Positions 28,946 to 36,992 of a stretch of DNA of 64,000 nt are shown one piece after another (position 1 is the stretch's first letter; each line of letters starts with the position of its first letter). The notes beneath the pieces were generated by a model. That model searched no databases, was not told the DNA's origin, and was given only the letters and a program-made list of their open reading frames with translations. The position numbers were made by a program, and so were the translations under genes. Origin of the DNA: Pseudoalteromonas prydzensis (GTDB taxonomy: Bacteria > Pseudomonadota > Gammaproteobacteria > Enterobacterales > Alteromonadaceae); the NCBI RefSeq assembly GCF_001661495.1, contig NZ_BDDT01000018.1, forward strand, positions 21,973-85,972. Direction: 5' to 3'.

Positions 28946-29362
28946 TTAAAGCGCTCCTTTAAGAGTCATTTGACATGTAAAAGCCAGTGGGTAATACGCA
29001 TGGCCTTGGGTGAATTGTGGTTTAGCTGGGGTGTTTACTCTTAGCCATGGCCCCGTACCATTAAGTACTTTGCCCGCCATAGCGCGAATAATGTTAGTTA
29101 AGTGCTCGCCTGCGTTATCTTGCTTACGAACAACTAATACAACTATCCATGTTTGCGTTAGCTTCATTAAATAGCCGGCGTTTTTACTCTCTGGTAAATT
29201 ATCGCCGTAATACATTAAGTGAAGGCTGGGTGTTGTTTGGCGGTCTTCCTTGATGTCTGCTAGTTCATCACTCAAGTAAACGCGCTTAATGCCTGGCACT
29301 TGTTCAAGCGCCTGTTTAAGCGGGTGCTGAGCTGCAAAGTAGTCAGTGGTAATTTCAAACAT
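28946..29362 (-). CDS. gp37-like (DUF1834) tail completion protein
   Basis: A 138-residue protein in the place of Mu gp37, after the gp36-like gene and before the tail tube. The body matches the Gp37/DUF1834 style (VPGIKRVYLSDELADIKEDRQTTPSLHLMYYG is the visible core, residues ~23-54). It shares one base with the gene before it. Likely a head-tail joining or tail terminator protein. Confidence 0.7.
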   Translation of the reverse strand: MFEITTDYFAAQHPLKQALEQVPGIKRVYLSDELADIKEDRQTTPSLHLMYYGDNLPESKNAGYLMKLTQTWIVVLVVRKQDNAGEHLTNIIRAMAGKVLNGTGPWLRVNTPAKPQFTQGHAYYPLAFTCQMTLKGAL

Positions 29363-29790
29363 CAGATAAATCCCTTTGTTTTTTCTCGCGCAAATACAGA
29401 GCCAGCACTTTGTATTGTGGCTGTGTCTTGTACTTTGGCGTCTTGGCCTAGTGCGTCAACGCCTATACTTAGCTCACCTTTTGCTACTGACATTAAAAAT
29501 TTAATTGCGTCCTTGTAACGGGTTTCTACATGCTCAGGTACATCGTTAGTGCCGAGCTTGTAGCGAGCAATATCACAACAAAACTGCTCAAGTAGGTTCG
29601 GAACGGTGACAAGCGGCAGCTCATAACGCCCAGCTAAATAGCCGTTAATTACGTCGCTTGCATCGTTTATAGCCTGCTCAATAACTGCGGTATTAATTAC
29701 ATCAACGGGGCCATCTTCGCGCTCACTTAAATAGATAAGATCACGTTCACCAAAACGTTGTTGCATTGCGGTTATTGTTGCGTAAGCCAT
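29362..29790 (-). CDS. gp36-like (DUF1320) head-tail connector protein
   Basis: A 142-residue protein with the typical start YATITAMQQRFGERDLIYLS and a helix with INDASDVINGYLAGRYELPL, as in Mu gp36. These proteins connect head and tail. The gene directly abuts its upstream neighbour. Confidence 0.82.
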   Translation of the reverse strand: MAYATITAMQQRFGERDLIYLSEREDGPVDVINTAVIEQAINDASDVINGYLAGRYELPLVTVPNLLEQFCCDIARYKLGTNDVPEHVETRYKDAIKFLMSVAKGELSIGVDALGQDAKVQDTATIQSAGSVFAREKTKGFI

Positions 29791-30276
29791 TTACTCGCCC
29801 TCGCCTGCTTTGGCTAATTCATCTTGTAACCAATACCAAGCAGCATCACGATCAGCAGCTGATACCTTAACCTTAATTACTTCACCTTCGGTTTCGCCTG
29901 GCGCTTCGTAAGTCAAATCAGTACAAGCAGGGATACGTTCCATTTGTGCATCAATCATTAATGCAATAACGGGCTGTAGTTCTATTGGTGCTTGGGTGTA
30001 ATCAACGTTTGCATAGAGCAAAGGGTTGTCTAAATCTGCACCCAGGTTATTTGCGTCCAGCTGTGGGTTCTGCGCAGTACTCGCATCGAGCGGTATAGCT
30101 TGCACCGATAAGCGTGGATCATTTTCAATTGCATCAAGCTGCTCTTGATCAAGACCATCGGCGGGGATTTCATTTTTACCTTGGTTGAAACTGAGGCCAG
30201 CTCGGCGGTAGCCTGTTGGCTGCATGCAACTGACAATAACAGCAGAGATAAGGCTGAGTTTAAGCGTTTTTGCCAT
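29791..30276 (-). CDS. HI1506-like Mu phage protein
   Basis: A 161-residue protein with the N-terminal domain of HI1506-related (FluMu) proteins: YRRAGLSFNQGKNEIP followed by LDQEQLDAIENDPRLSV. It lies after the major head gene, as gp35 does in Mu. The GGAG site lies upstream of ATG at 30276. Its function is not established; a head-related role is likely. Confidence 0.75.
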   Translation of the reverse strand: MAKTLKLSLISAVIVSCMQPTGYRRAGLSFNQGKNEIPADGLDQEQLDAIENDPRLSVQAIPLDASTAQNPQLDANNLGADLDNPLLYANVDYTQAPIELQPVIALMIDAQMERIPACTDLTYEAPGETEGEVIKVKVSAADRDAAWYWLQDELAKAGEGE

Positions 30277-30350
30277 TTCATTATTACTCCTGGTTTCAAA
30301 GTATGGGGCTATAACGCCCCGTACTTATTAGGGTTTAACTATTGATGGGA

Positions 30351-31259
30351 TTAAAGGTAATCAGCGACTAATAGCTCTAAACGGCCTTTCAGTTCGTTTG
30401 AGCTGTTTGAGTCAAGCTCACGCTCTAACATACGTGTAGCTAGCTTTTCCATGCTGGCAGGAACAACTAACATGGTTGATTTAATACCGAGCTTACGGCC
30501 ACCGTCAGCTGTAAAGCTGCGCATTTTTTCAATGCTGTTCCATAAATTATCTGGCGTTAACGCACGTTTATTAGCAAAGGCAAGCTGCCAAAAACCAAAC
30601 CCTGCGGCATCACGACAATCAACGCCGTAACGGTACTGTTTAGAAGTAAATACCGCCTCGTCATCAACTTTGGTCATGGCAAGTAATTGTGGTTTTTTAC
30701 GTTCTTGAAAAATAATCGGCTTAAGGGCTTTTGAGGTGTCTAGCACAAACCACGGCTCCCCCTCGTAAGCAACATCTTCGGCCATGTTCGCTGTTGATAC
30801 TGCTGCGCCAGTGCCGTCTGCATTTGGTGCTACTGGGTGGTCAGTATCAAAAAAGTTTTGTCCGTCGTAGCACAAGGTTGTAAAACCCGCTGCGAGTAAT
30901 TCAAAACACATTTCATCCGGGTGAATTGCCGCCGCGCTGCCCATTTCTTTAAAGATTGGGGAATACACGCCTAAGTTATCGTCTTCAATGTCGTTGCGGT
31001 CTACGCCTACTGTTGACTCGTAATCGTCATTGGTAATGGTATAAGCGTGCGCTTTCATGCTTTGAACATTACGATCACCCACCCATTTAGCCAGACTTGG
31101 GAACTTGCCCAGCCAGCCATAGGTATTACTGGCCGAGGTTGATTTAATTACACTGGCAATTTTTGTAAATTGCGGTGTAGCTTCTGATTTACCTGCTTCA
31201 AACTCGGTTTTAAAACCAGTAAATAAAGCGGTTAATAATGCTGGGGTCACTAAAGCCAT
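30351..31259 (-). CDS. Major head (capsid) protein, Mu gpT-like
   Basis: A 302-residue capsid protein, near the length of Mu gpT. The N-terminal region ALLTALFTGFKTEFEAGK and KWVGDRNVQSMKAHAYTITN are typical of the gpT family. It is expressed right after the protease/scaffold gene, with a one-base overlap of stop and start. Confidence 0.9.
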   Translation of the reverse strand: MALVTPALLTALFTGFKTEFEAGKSEATPQFTKIASVIKSTSASNTYGWLGKFPSLAKWVGDRNVQSMKAHAYTITNDDYESTVGVDRNDIEDDNLGVYSPIFKEMGSAAAIHPDEMCFELLAAGFTTLCYDGQNFFDTDHPVAPNADGTGAAVSTANMAEDVAYEGEPWFVLDTSKALKPIIFQERKKPQLLAMTKVDDEAVFTSKQYRYGVDCRDAAGFGFWQLAFANKRALTPDNLWNSIEKMRSFTADGGRKLGIKSTMLVVPASMEKLATRMLERELDSNSSNELKGRLELLVADYL

Positions 31260-31831
31260 TAGTTTTGCTCCTGTTTAGCTTTGGCATAAGCAGCATGAGA
31301 TAGACCTAGTTGGTCTGCGGCATACTTGTCTTCTGCGGTGAGTGCTGCTAAGCCGTCTTTGTCTTGCTCTGGCTTAGGTGTATGGGTGGTTTGCTGAGCG
31401 GTAAGGCTTGCAATCGGTGAACGGGCATCTAACACTGCTTTTAACGCTGCAACGCCCTGCTGATTACCTAACGATGTTAAATATTCAACTTCTGACGCAA
31501 TAATACGGCCGTCTTGCTTGGCTTTATTTACTTCTTGCTCAACCGATTGCGTGGCGCTGCTGCTTTTAAGCGCGACCATTTCAGTGTGCAATGCGTTATA
31601 GGTTTCTACAGGCACGTACTTAGCTAAATTAACTTCATTAGGGCTATTCGCTTTAAGTGCTGCAACGGCGTCATTAGCGTTACTGAGCTGGGTGGTGAGC
31701 GTGTCGGCTTCGTCGGCCTTGGCCTTCAAAGCGGCGAGTGCTGTTGTTGCTTTGGTGTAATCTGCATCGGTGACGTTATCACCATCCACAGTGACACCTA
31801 GCAAGCTCAGCAATTTTTGAGCTGCGTTCAT
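31259..31831 (-). CDS. Nested scaffold protein (Mu gpZ-like), internal start
   Basis: Inside the protease gene, in frame, an ATG at 31831 begins MNAAQKLLSLLGVTV and has GGAG eight bases upstream (31840-31843). In Mu the scaffold Z is made from the 3' part of gene I in the same way. The product would be 190 residues, Ala- and Lys-rich and helical, as expected for a scaffold. This is inferred; the internal ribosome site is seen. Confidence 0.6.
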   Translation of the reverse strand: MNAAQKLLSLLGVTVDGDNVTDADYTKATTALAALKAKADEADTLTTQLSNANDAVAALKANSPNEVNLAKYVPVETYNALHTEMVALKSSSATQSVEQEVNKAKQDGRIIASEVEYLTSLGNQQGVAALKAVLDARSPIASLTAQQTTHTPKPEQDKDGLAALTAEDKYAADQLGLSHAAYAKAKQEQN

Positions 31832-32410
31832 GGGTGTATCTCCATTGTTAACATGGGTTTTAGAAGTCTTTAAAACGGCGACTTTGTCCATACCATCAAC
31901 CGCAGGGTCGTTAGTCAGGGCAAAGTGGCGTAATTTGGTTGGGCGGCCCGTTTGTTTGTCGTAATGAAAAACAGGGCTTATAAAGCGGTACTCGTCGTTT
32001 TTTAGGTGTGCGCGGGCGCTGGGTGTCCAACGAACGTTAAGAGCATAAAGCCCCTCGCCTGGTACATACTCTAAATCGCTTGGGTTAAACCAACCGCTGG
32101 CAGGGGCTGGTTTGCCGTTTTCTTCGGCGTTTAGGGTTTGGTGCTCGTAGTCAAAATGGTAATCGTTAGTGCGGGTGCTAGCTGTGCTTTTTAATAGCTC
32201 AAATGCTGCTTGATCAAGTAACCAGGCATTGGCAGGTACGTCGAACGGGCGGCCATCGTGTGATTTAAAGTGACCATCTGGCATCACCATTACGCGCTCA
32301 CTGATACCTTGCTCGTTTATTTCGCTTGCAAAGCGGCACGCAGCAAACCCCAAGTTATTCGGGTGCTGAGCGTTTAATACTACAAGTGGTTGTGGTTTTT
32401 TAGTCGTCAT
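31259..32410 (-). CDS. Prohead protease/scaffold, Mu gpI-like
   Basis: A 383-residue protein, close to Mu I. The N-terminal half is the protease (residues ~1-190, with SERVMVMPDGHFKSHDGRPF and NDYHFDYEHQTL); the C-terminal half is a helical scaffold with an internal start. It acts in prohead assembly and processing. The start at 32410 has no Shine-Dalgarno sequence. A long hairpin ends 2 bases before the ATG, and defence-like cargo lies upstream. Confidence 0.82.
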   Translation of the reverse strand: MTTKKPQPLVVLNAQHPNNLGFAACRFASEINEQGISERVMVMPDGHFKSHDGRPFDVPANAWLLDQAAFELLKSTASTRTNDYHFDYEHQTLNAEENGKPAPASGWFNPSDLEYVPGEGLYALNVRWTPSARAHLKNDEYRFISPVFHYDKQTGRPTKLRHFALTNDPAVDGMDKVAVLKTSKTHVNNGDTPMNAAQKLLSLLGVTVDGDNVTDADYTKATTALAALKAKADEADTLTTQLSNANDAVAALKANSPNEVNLAKYVPVETYNALHTEMVALKSSSATQSVEQEVNKAKQDGRIIASEVEYLTSLGNQQGVAALKAVLDARSPIASLTAQQTTHTPKPEQDKDGLAALTAEDKYAADQLGLSHAAYAKAKQEQN

Positions 32411-32412
32411 GG

Positions 32413-32443
32413 CTGAACACAGGTTTTAAAAATCTGTGTTCAG
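32413..32443 (-). promoter_or_regulatory. Hairpin abutting the start of the protease gene
   Basis: CTGAACACAG and CTGTGTTCAG form a perfect 10-bp stem with an 11-nt loop. Read on the minus strand the stem ends GTTCAGCC-ATG. It lies between the 3' end of the cargo genes and a phage core gene. It may end cargo transcription or shape ribosome access. Confidence 0.5.
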
Positions 32444-32647
32444 TTTGGTATTTAAGGGATGTTTGTTGGCCGTGCGGTGTTTCGGGAAAAGCTTACATTA
32501 ATTCGTGCTTAAATCTGCTGAAGAGTTAGGTTAGACAATGTAGTCTCAAGTTAATCTATTAAAACTGTTTAAAAGGTGTTTAAAATCGCTCCTAAGCACT
32601 TAGTAATAAATTTTAAGCTATCTCTTTGAGGTATCATTAAGTTTACC

Positions 32648-33565
32648 TTAAAACCAGCAGGAAGCCTCTTCAATATAATTTTCAATAGATTTGGGATCAT
32701 TTTCTTTTTTAAGCAAATTTAGTAATACACTAACTTTTTTAATTAGCTCAGAATCTGAGCTGTAGGCTGTTAAAAAATTATAAAAGTCAGTTAAATACTT
32801 TTCCAAAATATTATCTCGATTTTTTCTAATAAAATAACCATGTGTTCTGACTAAATGTTCAACTTCATTTATAACAAACTCAAAATGATATCTACCTAAA
32901 AAGTTTTCTACACTTTCAAGTTCTTCTAAATAAAAAGTAATTAGTGACAGCTTGCCTATAACAATTTGCTCAATTCTATTTGCGTTCATTTTTATTAGGT
33001 AAGTAATTGAGCTATCTTCTTCATCACTTGTAAACCAAACTAAAGTGGCTTTGTTGATTTGAGACATTTTACGCTCTTTGTTGTCTACTTCTAGAGATAA
33101 ACAGGTATTCAAACTTCTGCTTAAGTTATCTAACTGATTTAAAATGTGTGTTTCTTTAGCGCTTCTCAGGCTTGATTTAATTTGAGTTTCTAAGTGCTTA
33201 TTCTGTTCTAAACCCACTTTAATTAGTTTTTCCGAATGTAACCTTTGCTTTTCAGACTCAGAAAATTGCAGCTCTTGGGCTGCTTTGTTCAGCTCCAACT
33301 GTTCTAAATTAATTTTTGCTGTTTTTTCTGCAGAAATAGCAGCTTCTAAACCTGCTTTTTGCTGCAATCTAAGTGAATAAATTAGAATTAAAATGGAGCA
33401 AAATGTTAAAAGTGGATTTAAAAGCCCACCAAAGAAATCGCCTGTTGCCCCCCAATCTGCCAGTGATTTAGCCGGGCCAACACCAAAATAACTAATAAAT
33501 ACCCCTACGATTAGTGAAATAGGAATCAACAATAAAATCAATCCTAACAATAACTTACTAGACAT
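32648..33565 (-). CDS. PutAbiC-like abortive infection protein
   Basis: A 305-residue protein with two N-terminal membrane helices (residues ~5-28 and ~50-68) joined by DWGATGDFFGGLLNPLLTF. That motif and layout are characteristic of the putative phage abortive infection protein family (PutAbiC). A long coiled coil (~70-130) and a helical C-terminal domain follow. ATG at 33565 has AAGGA 7 bases upstream; a GTG at 33589 overlaps the upstream stop but has no usable site. It is AT-rich and not part of the Mu core. It forms a unit with the membrane protein upstream. Protection of the lysogen from other phages is inferred. Confidence 0.7.
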   Translation of the reverse strand: MSSKLLLGLILLLIPISLIVGVFISYFGVGPAKSLADWGATGDFFGGLLNPLLTFCSILILIYSLRLQQKAGLEAAISAEKTAKINLEQLELNKAAQELQFSESEKQRLHSEKLIKVGLEQNKHLETQIKSSLRSAKETHILNQLDNLSRSLNTCLSLEVDNKERKMSQINKATLVWFTSDEEDSSITYLIKMNANRIEQIVIGKLSLITFYLEELESVENFLGRYHFEFVINEVEHLVRTHGYFIRKNRDNILEKYLTDFYNFLTAYSSDSELIKKVSVLLNLLKKENDPKSIENYIEEASCWF

Positions 33566-33585
33566 CGAATTATCCTTATTCAAAA

Positions 33586-34806
33586 TCACGCCTCTTTACC
33601 CTTTGATTTATTTTCTTGTTCAGCATCTTGCTTACGACTCACATCCACTTTTTTGATAAGCTCCATCATTAATTCTTGCGTATTTAAGGGGAAGCTTTCT
33701 TGCTGAGCTACATTAGTTTGTCTTGATGCAAAAATCCTCTCAGCTATTGAGATTTTAAGTCTATTTTGATCTTCTTCAGGTAAGGAGGAAATGTATGGAG
33801 TAATTACTTTTAGGTCTAGTGCTGTCCGATGATAATTATATTGTTGCTCTCTATGCTTAGCAGATTCTCTCGAAAGGTAAGCAGCAGGTATTGATAGAAT
33901 AAAAACTAACACTGTTCTGAATATCGAGCTTTCCCAATCGAAACCTGAATCTGTTGAATCATAAAATGAATAACAAACTATACCTATTATTATAATCATA
34001 CACCCAATCGAGCCATATCTTAGTCCATTAGCTGCTTTTCTTTCGTGTAAAGCACTTGTATCGAAATCTTGGGCCATCGTACGATTAGCTGATTGGCCTA
34101 AGAGATCATCCATTTGTAAACTTTTGGAGTTTAGATCTGCTATAGTGCTATCAAATTTATCCCTAAGAGTTTCAACTTTTAAGTTTAATTCTTTTAACTC
34201 TTGTTCAGCTGCGGCTTCCAAACTATTCACTGATGATTGATGACTTTTAAACAGCTTATCTGTTTGTTTATTATACTCATTAAGCTTTAATTTCAACTCA
34301 CCTTCTATAGTATTCATTGATGCAGTTACAAGTTTTTTTTGAGCTTTAGAGAAATTAAAACTATCAGACTTGTCTGACGCGTTAAAAGCACTTATTAATA
34401 TATTAATTTCTTTTGATAACGAATTAGCAATTGCCTTAGCATGGCGTGAAAGTTCATGATTTTGTAGGTATGAACCCATGAAAATTTCAAAATAATTCTC
34501 TAAATTGTGTATATGATCTGCAATTTTTATAATACTTAATTCTGGTTCTAATAATGAGTTTTCCAAATAAAGTGAGCGAACATCCACCTTATTTAAAAAT
34601 GAATCATCCATTCTCTTTATTGCCTCAGAAACATCATAATTAAGTGCTTCAAAGCTAAGCTCTAACCCACTGACCTCTTGTTTTACAACACTAAAATCAC
34701 GAATAGCCCCATCTTTCCCAACCATCTGACCGAAAATTTCATTTTTTAGTTCTATATAGCTTTCATTAATTGACTCTATAATTTGAAAAACTTCTTTTAC
34801 TAGCAT
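33586..34806 (-). CDS. Coiled-coil membrane protein, partner of the PutAbiC-like gene
   Basis: A 406-residue protein: an N-terminal helical/coiled-coil region (residues 1-260), two membrane helices (about 262-282 and 295-312) around a short loop, and a cytoplasmic tail with PYISSLPEEDQNRLKISIAE. Not a known Mu protein and not recognised. It is AT-rich relative to its neighbours and reads straight into the PutAbiC-like gene, which suggests a two-component system at the inner membrane, possibly one sensor and one effector. Confidence 0.6.
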   Translation of the reverse strand: MLVKEVFQIIESINESYIELKNEIFGQMVGKDGAIRDFSVVKQEVSGLELSFEALNYDVSEAIKRMDDSFLNKVDVRSLYLENSLLEPELSIIKIADHIHNLENYFEIFMGSYLQNHELSRHAKAIANSLSKEINILISAFNASDKSDSFNFSKAQKKLVTASMNTIEGELKLKLNEYNKQTDKLFKSHQSSVNSLEAAAEQELKELNLKVETLRDKFDSTIADLNSKSLQMDDLLGQSANRTMAQDFDTSALHERKAANGLRYGSIGCMIIIIGIVCYSFYDSTDSGFDWESSIFRTVLVFILSIPAAYLSRESAKHREQQYNYHRTALDLKVITPYISSLPEEDQNRLKISIAERIFASRQTNVAQQESFPLNTQELMMELIKKVDVSRKQDAEQENKSKGKEA

Positions 34807-34867
34807 GATTCCATTCCTGATTATTTTTATTTTAAATTTGCATCTATTCTACATAACTTTGTCTAGA

Positions 34868-35320
34868 TTAAACTAAAAAGTCACTCAATATCTCAATCAC
34901 TTCTTTCTCATCATCCTGTGACAACCCTAAAAACGGCCTTGCTGGTATGGCGGCTAAACGTGGGATCATATCGCTGGTGCCACCAAATTGATGAATAGCG
35001 CCGTATTCCATATTTGTACCAAACTCCAACGATTCATCACCTACGTTATAAGCGAACGTGTCGCGTAGTATGTCGTTTAGCCTGAGTATTTTATCTTTGT
35101 TCTTTTTTTTACTCTTGGCGTAATCTGGGCTAAGTGGCTGCCACGGTTCGCCATTTGGGCTGCGTTGCTCGTCAAAGTGATCGCGATGGGTCAACATTAA
35201 ATGTTCGCCCACATTGCCAAGTGCTGGGGCTAAGTTATCTAGGTTCTTTACCAACTGGGTAAGCACATCGCTTACAGCGGTTGCGCCCTCTGTGCTTATT
35301 TCAATACGCGCACCAGCCAT
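34868..35320 (-). CDS. Virion morphogenesis protein, Mu gpG-like
   Basis: A 150-residue protein of the Mu G / phage virion morphogenesis family, with HLMLTHRDHFDEQRSPNGEP and PWQPLSPDYAKSKKK and the C-terminal IPARPFLGLSQDDEKEV. It works in tail completion or head-tail joining. In Mu it lies between F and I. Here a 64-residue gene precedes it and the cargo pair follows it. Confidence 0.85.
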   Translation of the reverse strand: MAGARIEISTEGATAVSDVLTQLVKNLDNLAPALGNVGEHLMLTHRDHFDEQRSPNGEPWQPLSPDYAKSKKKNKDKILRLNDILRDTFAYNVGDESLEFGTNMEYGAIHQFGGTSDMIPRLAAIPARPFLGLSQDDEKEVIEILSDFLV

Positions 35321-35514
35321 TACACTAGCCCTTCGTCAAATGCTTGCATGTGAGTTTGCTGGTCCAGCCCTGCAATAAGTGCTGGCAGTAAATCAGCAAT
35401 TTGGTTAGCCTCTTGCCCTTTAGCTTGTTGCTCTAGCTTTGCAAATTCGCGGCATGTTTGTAGTGTGTATGGGGTTTGCTGTAGTAGCTGCTGTGCTTGC
35501 TCTATTAATTTCAT
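35320..35514 (-). CDS. Small phage protein between MuF and gpG
   Basis: A 64-residue helical, Gln-rich protein. Start and stop both overlap their neighbours (ATGA with the MuF stop; shared base with the gpG start), which supports a real coupled gene. Not recognised. Confidence 0.65.
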   Translation of the reverse strand: MKLIEQAQQLLQQTPYTLQTCREFAKLEQQAKGQEANQIADLLPALIAGLDQQTHMQAFDEGLV

Positions 35515-36992
35515 CGTCTTTTATCCTGTGATTTAGCGGCATCTTTTACTAGTTGGTCTATCCAGCTTACAAGCTCTGGTTGCCATTTTTTAAGCTCTTT
35601 ACGAGCAAGCGCCCAGGCTGTGAATGTCTCTGCAAATTGCTCGTATTTATTCACTGCACCGTAATAGGTAACGGGCAAGGCATTTTTTAATAGCTCTGGC
35701 GCACCTGCGTAATAGTGTACTTGGTGGCCAAGTTCGTGCAGCCAAGTTGACACTAAACTATGTGCTTGGTGTTTATCTAGTGAATCTGCATTATGCGAAA
35801 TAGTGTGATCACGTTTTATTGTTTCACCGTGCCAATTATACGGGTATTCACCTTTGTTGTTTGCTGAGCGCTGCACGGTAAGTGCAGCACTGTCTTTTAG
35901 CGCTTGCATATCAACTTTAGCTAAGTTTTGGGCGCTTTTCACTTTTACAACTATGTGCTCATACCCTACAGAAGTAAAACCCCCGCAGTTTTTAGCACCG
36001 CGAATGCTGTATTGCATGCGTGCATAAAATTCATCTACGCCTAAGTACTCGCCTACTTCACTGCGTATAGCGGCATTTGCTTTAGAGCCTGCACTCATTT
36101 GGGTTTGATTTACAAATACGGTTTTAGTTTTTTTGGCTGTTAGAAAGTCGTTTAAGCCTTCAAGTACTTCACTGTCTAGCTGGGCTAGTAGCGGATCAAG
36201 CTTTAGTGCTGTGACGTTTTTAGCGCTGCTATAAGCCGATGGTACAATGCGGGTAGCTTGGTAATCCTCTATGCGCTTAGCAAGCGGTGGCTTATCTGCT
36301 ATTTGCTTTTTAACCTGGCTTGTTAGCTGGGCGGTATTTTTGGGGGTGTAGTCAAAGCCCGGATCAATGCCCAGTGGTAGCTCAAACTCTTCGCCCGTTT
36401 TTTTATTAGTCCAACTATAACTACCGTTATCGGGCGCTGTGCCTACGGTTAGGCCACGGCGCTTAAGCTCGCGTTCGCTTAAGCTGTATTTTTTACATTT
36501 GCAGCCCCAGCCATTACTGGGGCTGTGGGTGTCCCACCATGGATCATCAACCGGTAGCACCATGTTATTCCATTTCAAGTGTATTACGCGCGGGGTTTCG
36601 CTATCGCCGTGCTTGTATAACGCATAAGGGCGTGTGGCTTTAAGCGCTTGTATTTGCCCCTCACGTCCTGCGTTATAGGCTTGGCGTATATTGGTTTCGT
36701 ATATTAATTGGCTACGCCATGCGGGCTGGCCGTTATGCTCCCAGCCGTAACGGGCTTTGATGTTATTAAATTCGTTTTGAAACCAGCCCAGGCTTTTACC
36801 TTCGCTTATGGCTTTATCTACCGAGGTGTAAAAGTCGTTTAGCATGTCGGCTTTGGTTACGCCTGCAACCATAAACGCGCGGTTATGAGCACTCTGCCAT
36901 ACATCATCCCAGCTATTGCTGGGTGTATTTAGCTTTTGCCGAAAAAAATTGATGCCATCGTCAAATGGCAGTGAGCCATATCTAACAGCCAT
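35511..36992 (-). CDS. MuF head morphogenesis protein with C-terminal HELGH metallopeptidase-like domain
   Basis: Residues ~1-190 are the MuF / SPP1 gp7 portal-associated minor head domain (WRSQLIYETNIRQAYNAGRE, ending in WGCKCKKYS). The protein is 493 residues long. After a linker, the C-terminal part (from ~280) carries LHELGHQVHYY with the zinc-ligand pattern H419-E420-x2-H423 and a downstream EQFAETF with Glu451/Glu455 as possible third ligand. This is a gluzincin-like metallopeptidase pattern. MuF proteins fused to toxin or enzyme domains are known in other phages. The domain might act on the infected cell or on the virion; its activity is not shown. Confidence 0.8.
   Translation of the reverse strand: MAVRYGSLPFDDGINFFRQKLNTPSNSWDDVWQSAHNRAFMVAGVTKADMLNDFYTSVDKAISEGKSLGWFQNEFNNIKARYGWEHNGQPAWRSQLIYETNIRQAYNAGREGQIQALKATRPYALYKHGDSETPRVIHLKWNNMVLPVDDPWWDTHSPSNGWGCKCKKYSLSERELKRRGLTVGTAPDNGSYSWTNKKTGEEFELPLGIDPGFDYTPKNTAQLTSQVKKQIADKPPLAKRIEDYQATRIVPSAYSSAKNVTALKLDPLLAQLDSEVLEGLNDFLTAKKTKTVFVNQTQMSAGSKANAAIRSEVGEYLGVDEFYARMQYSIRGAKNCGGFTSVGYEHIVVKVKSAQNLAKVDMQALKDSAALTVQRSANNKGEYPYNWHGETIKRDHTISHNADSLDKHQAHSLVSTWLHELGHQVHYYAGAPELLKNALPVTYYGAVNKYEQFAETFTAWALARKELKKWQPELVSWIDQLVKDAAKSQDKRR

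Noticed and set aside
32411..32647. 22-codon ORF after the PutAbiC-like gene
   Set aside because: No ribosome site or overlap with neighbours supports translation.
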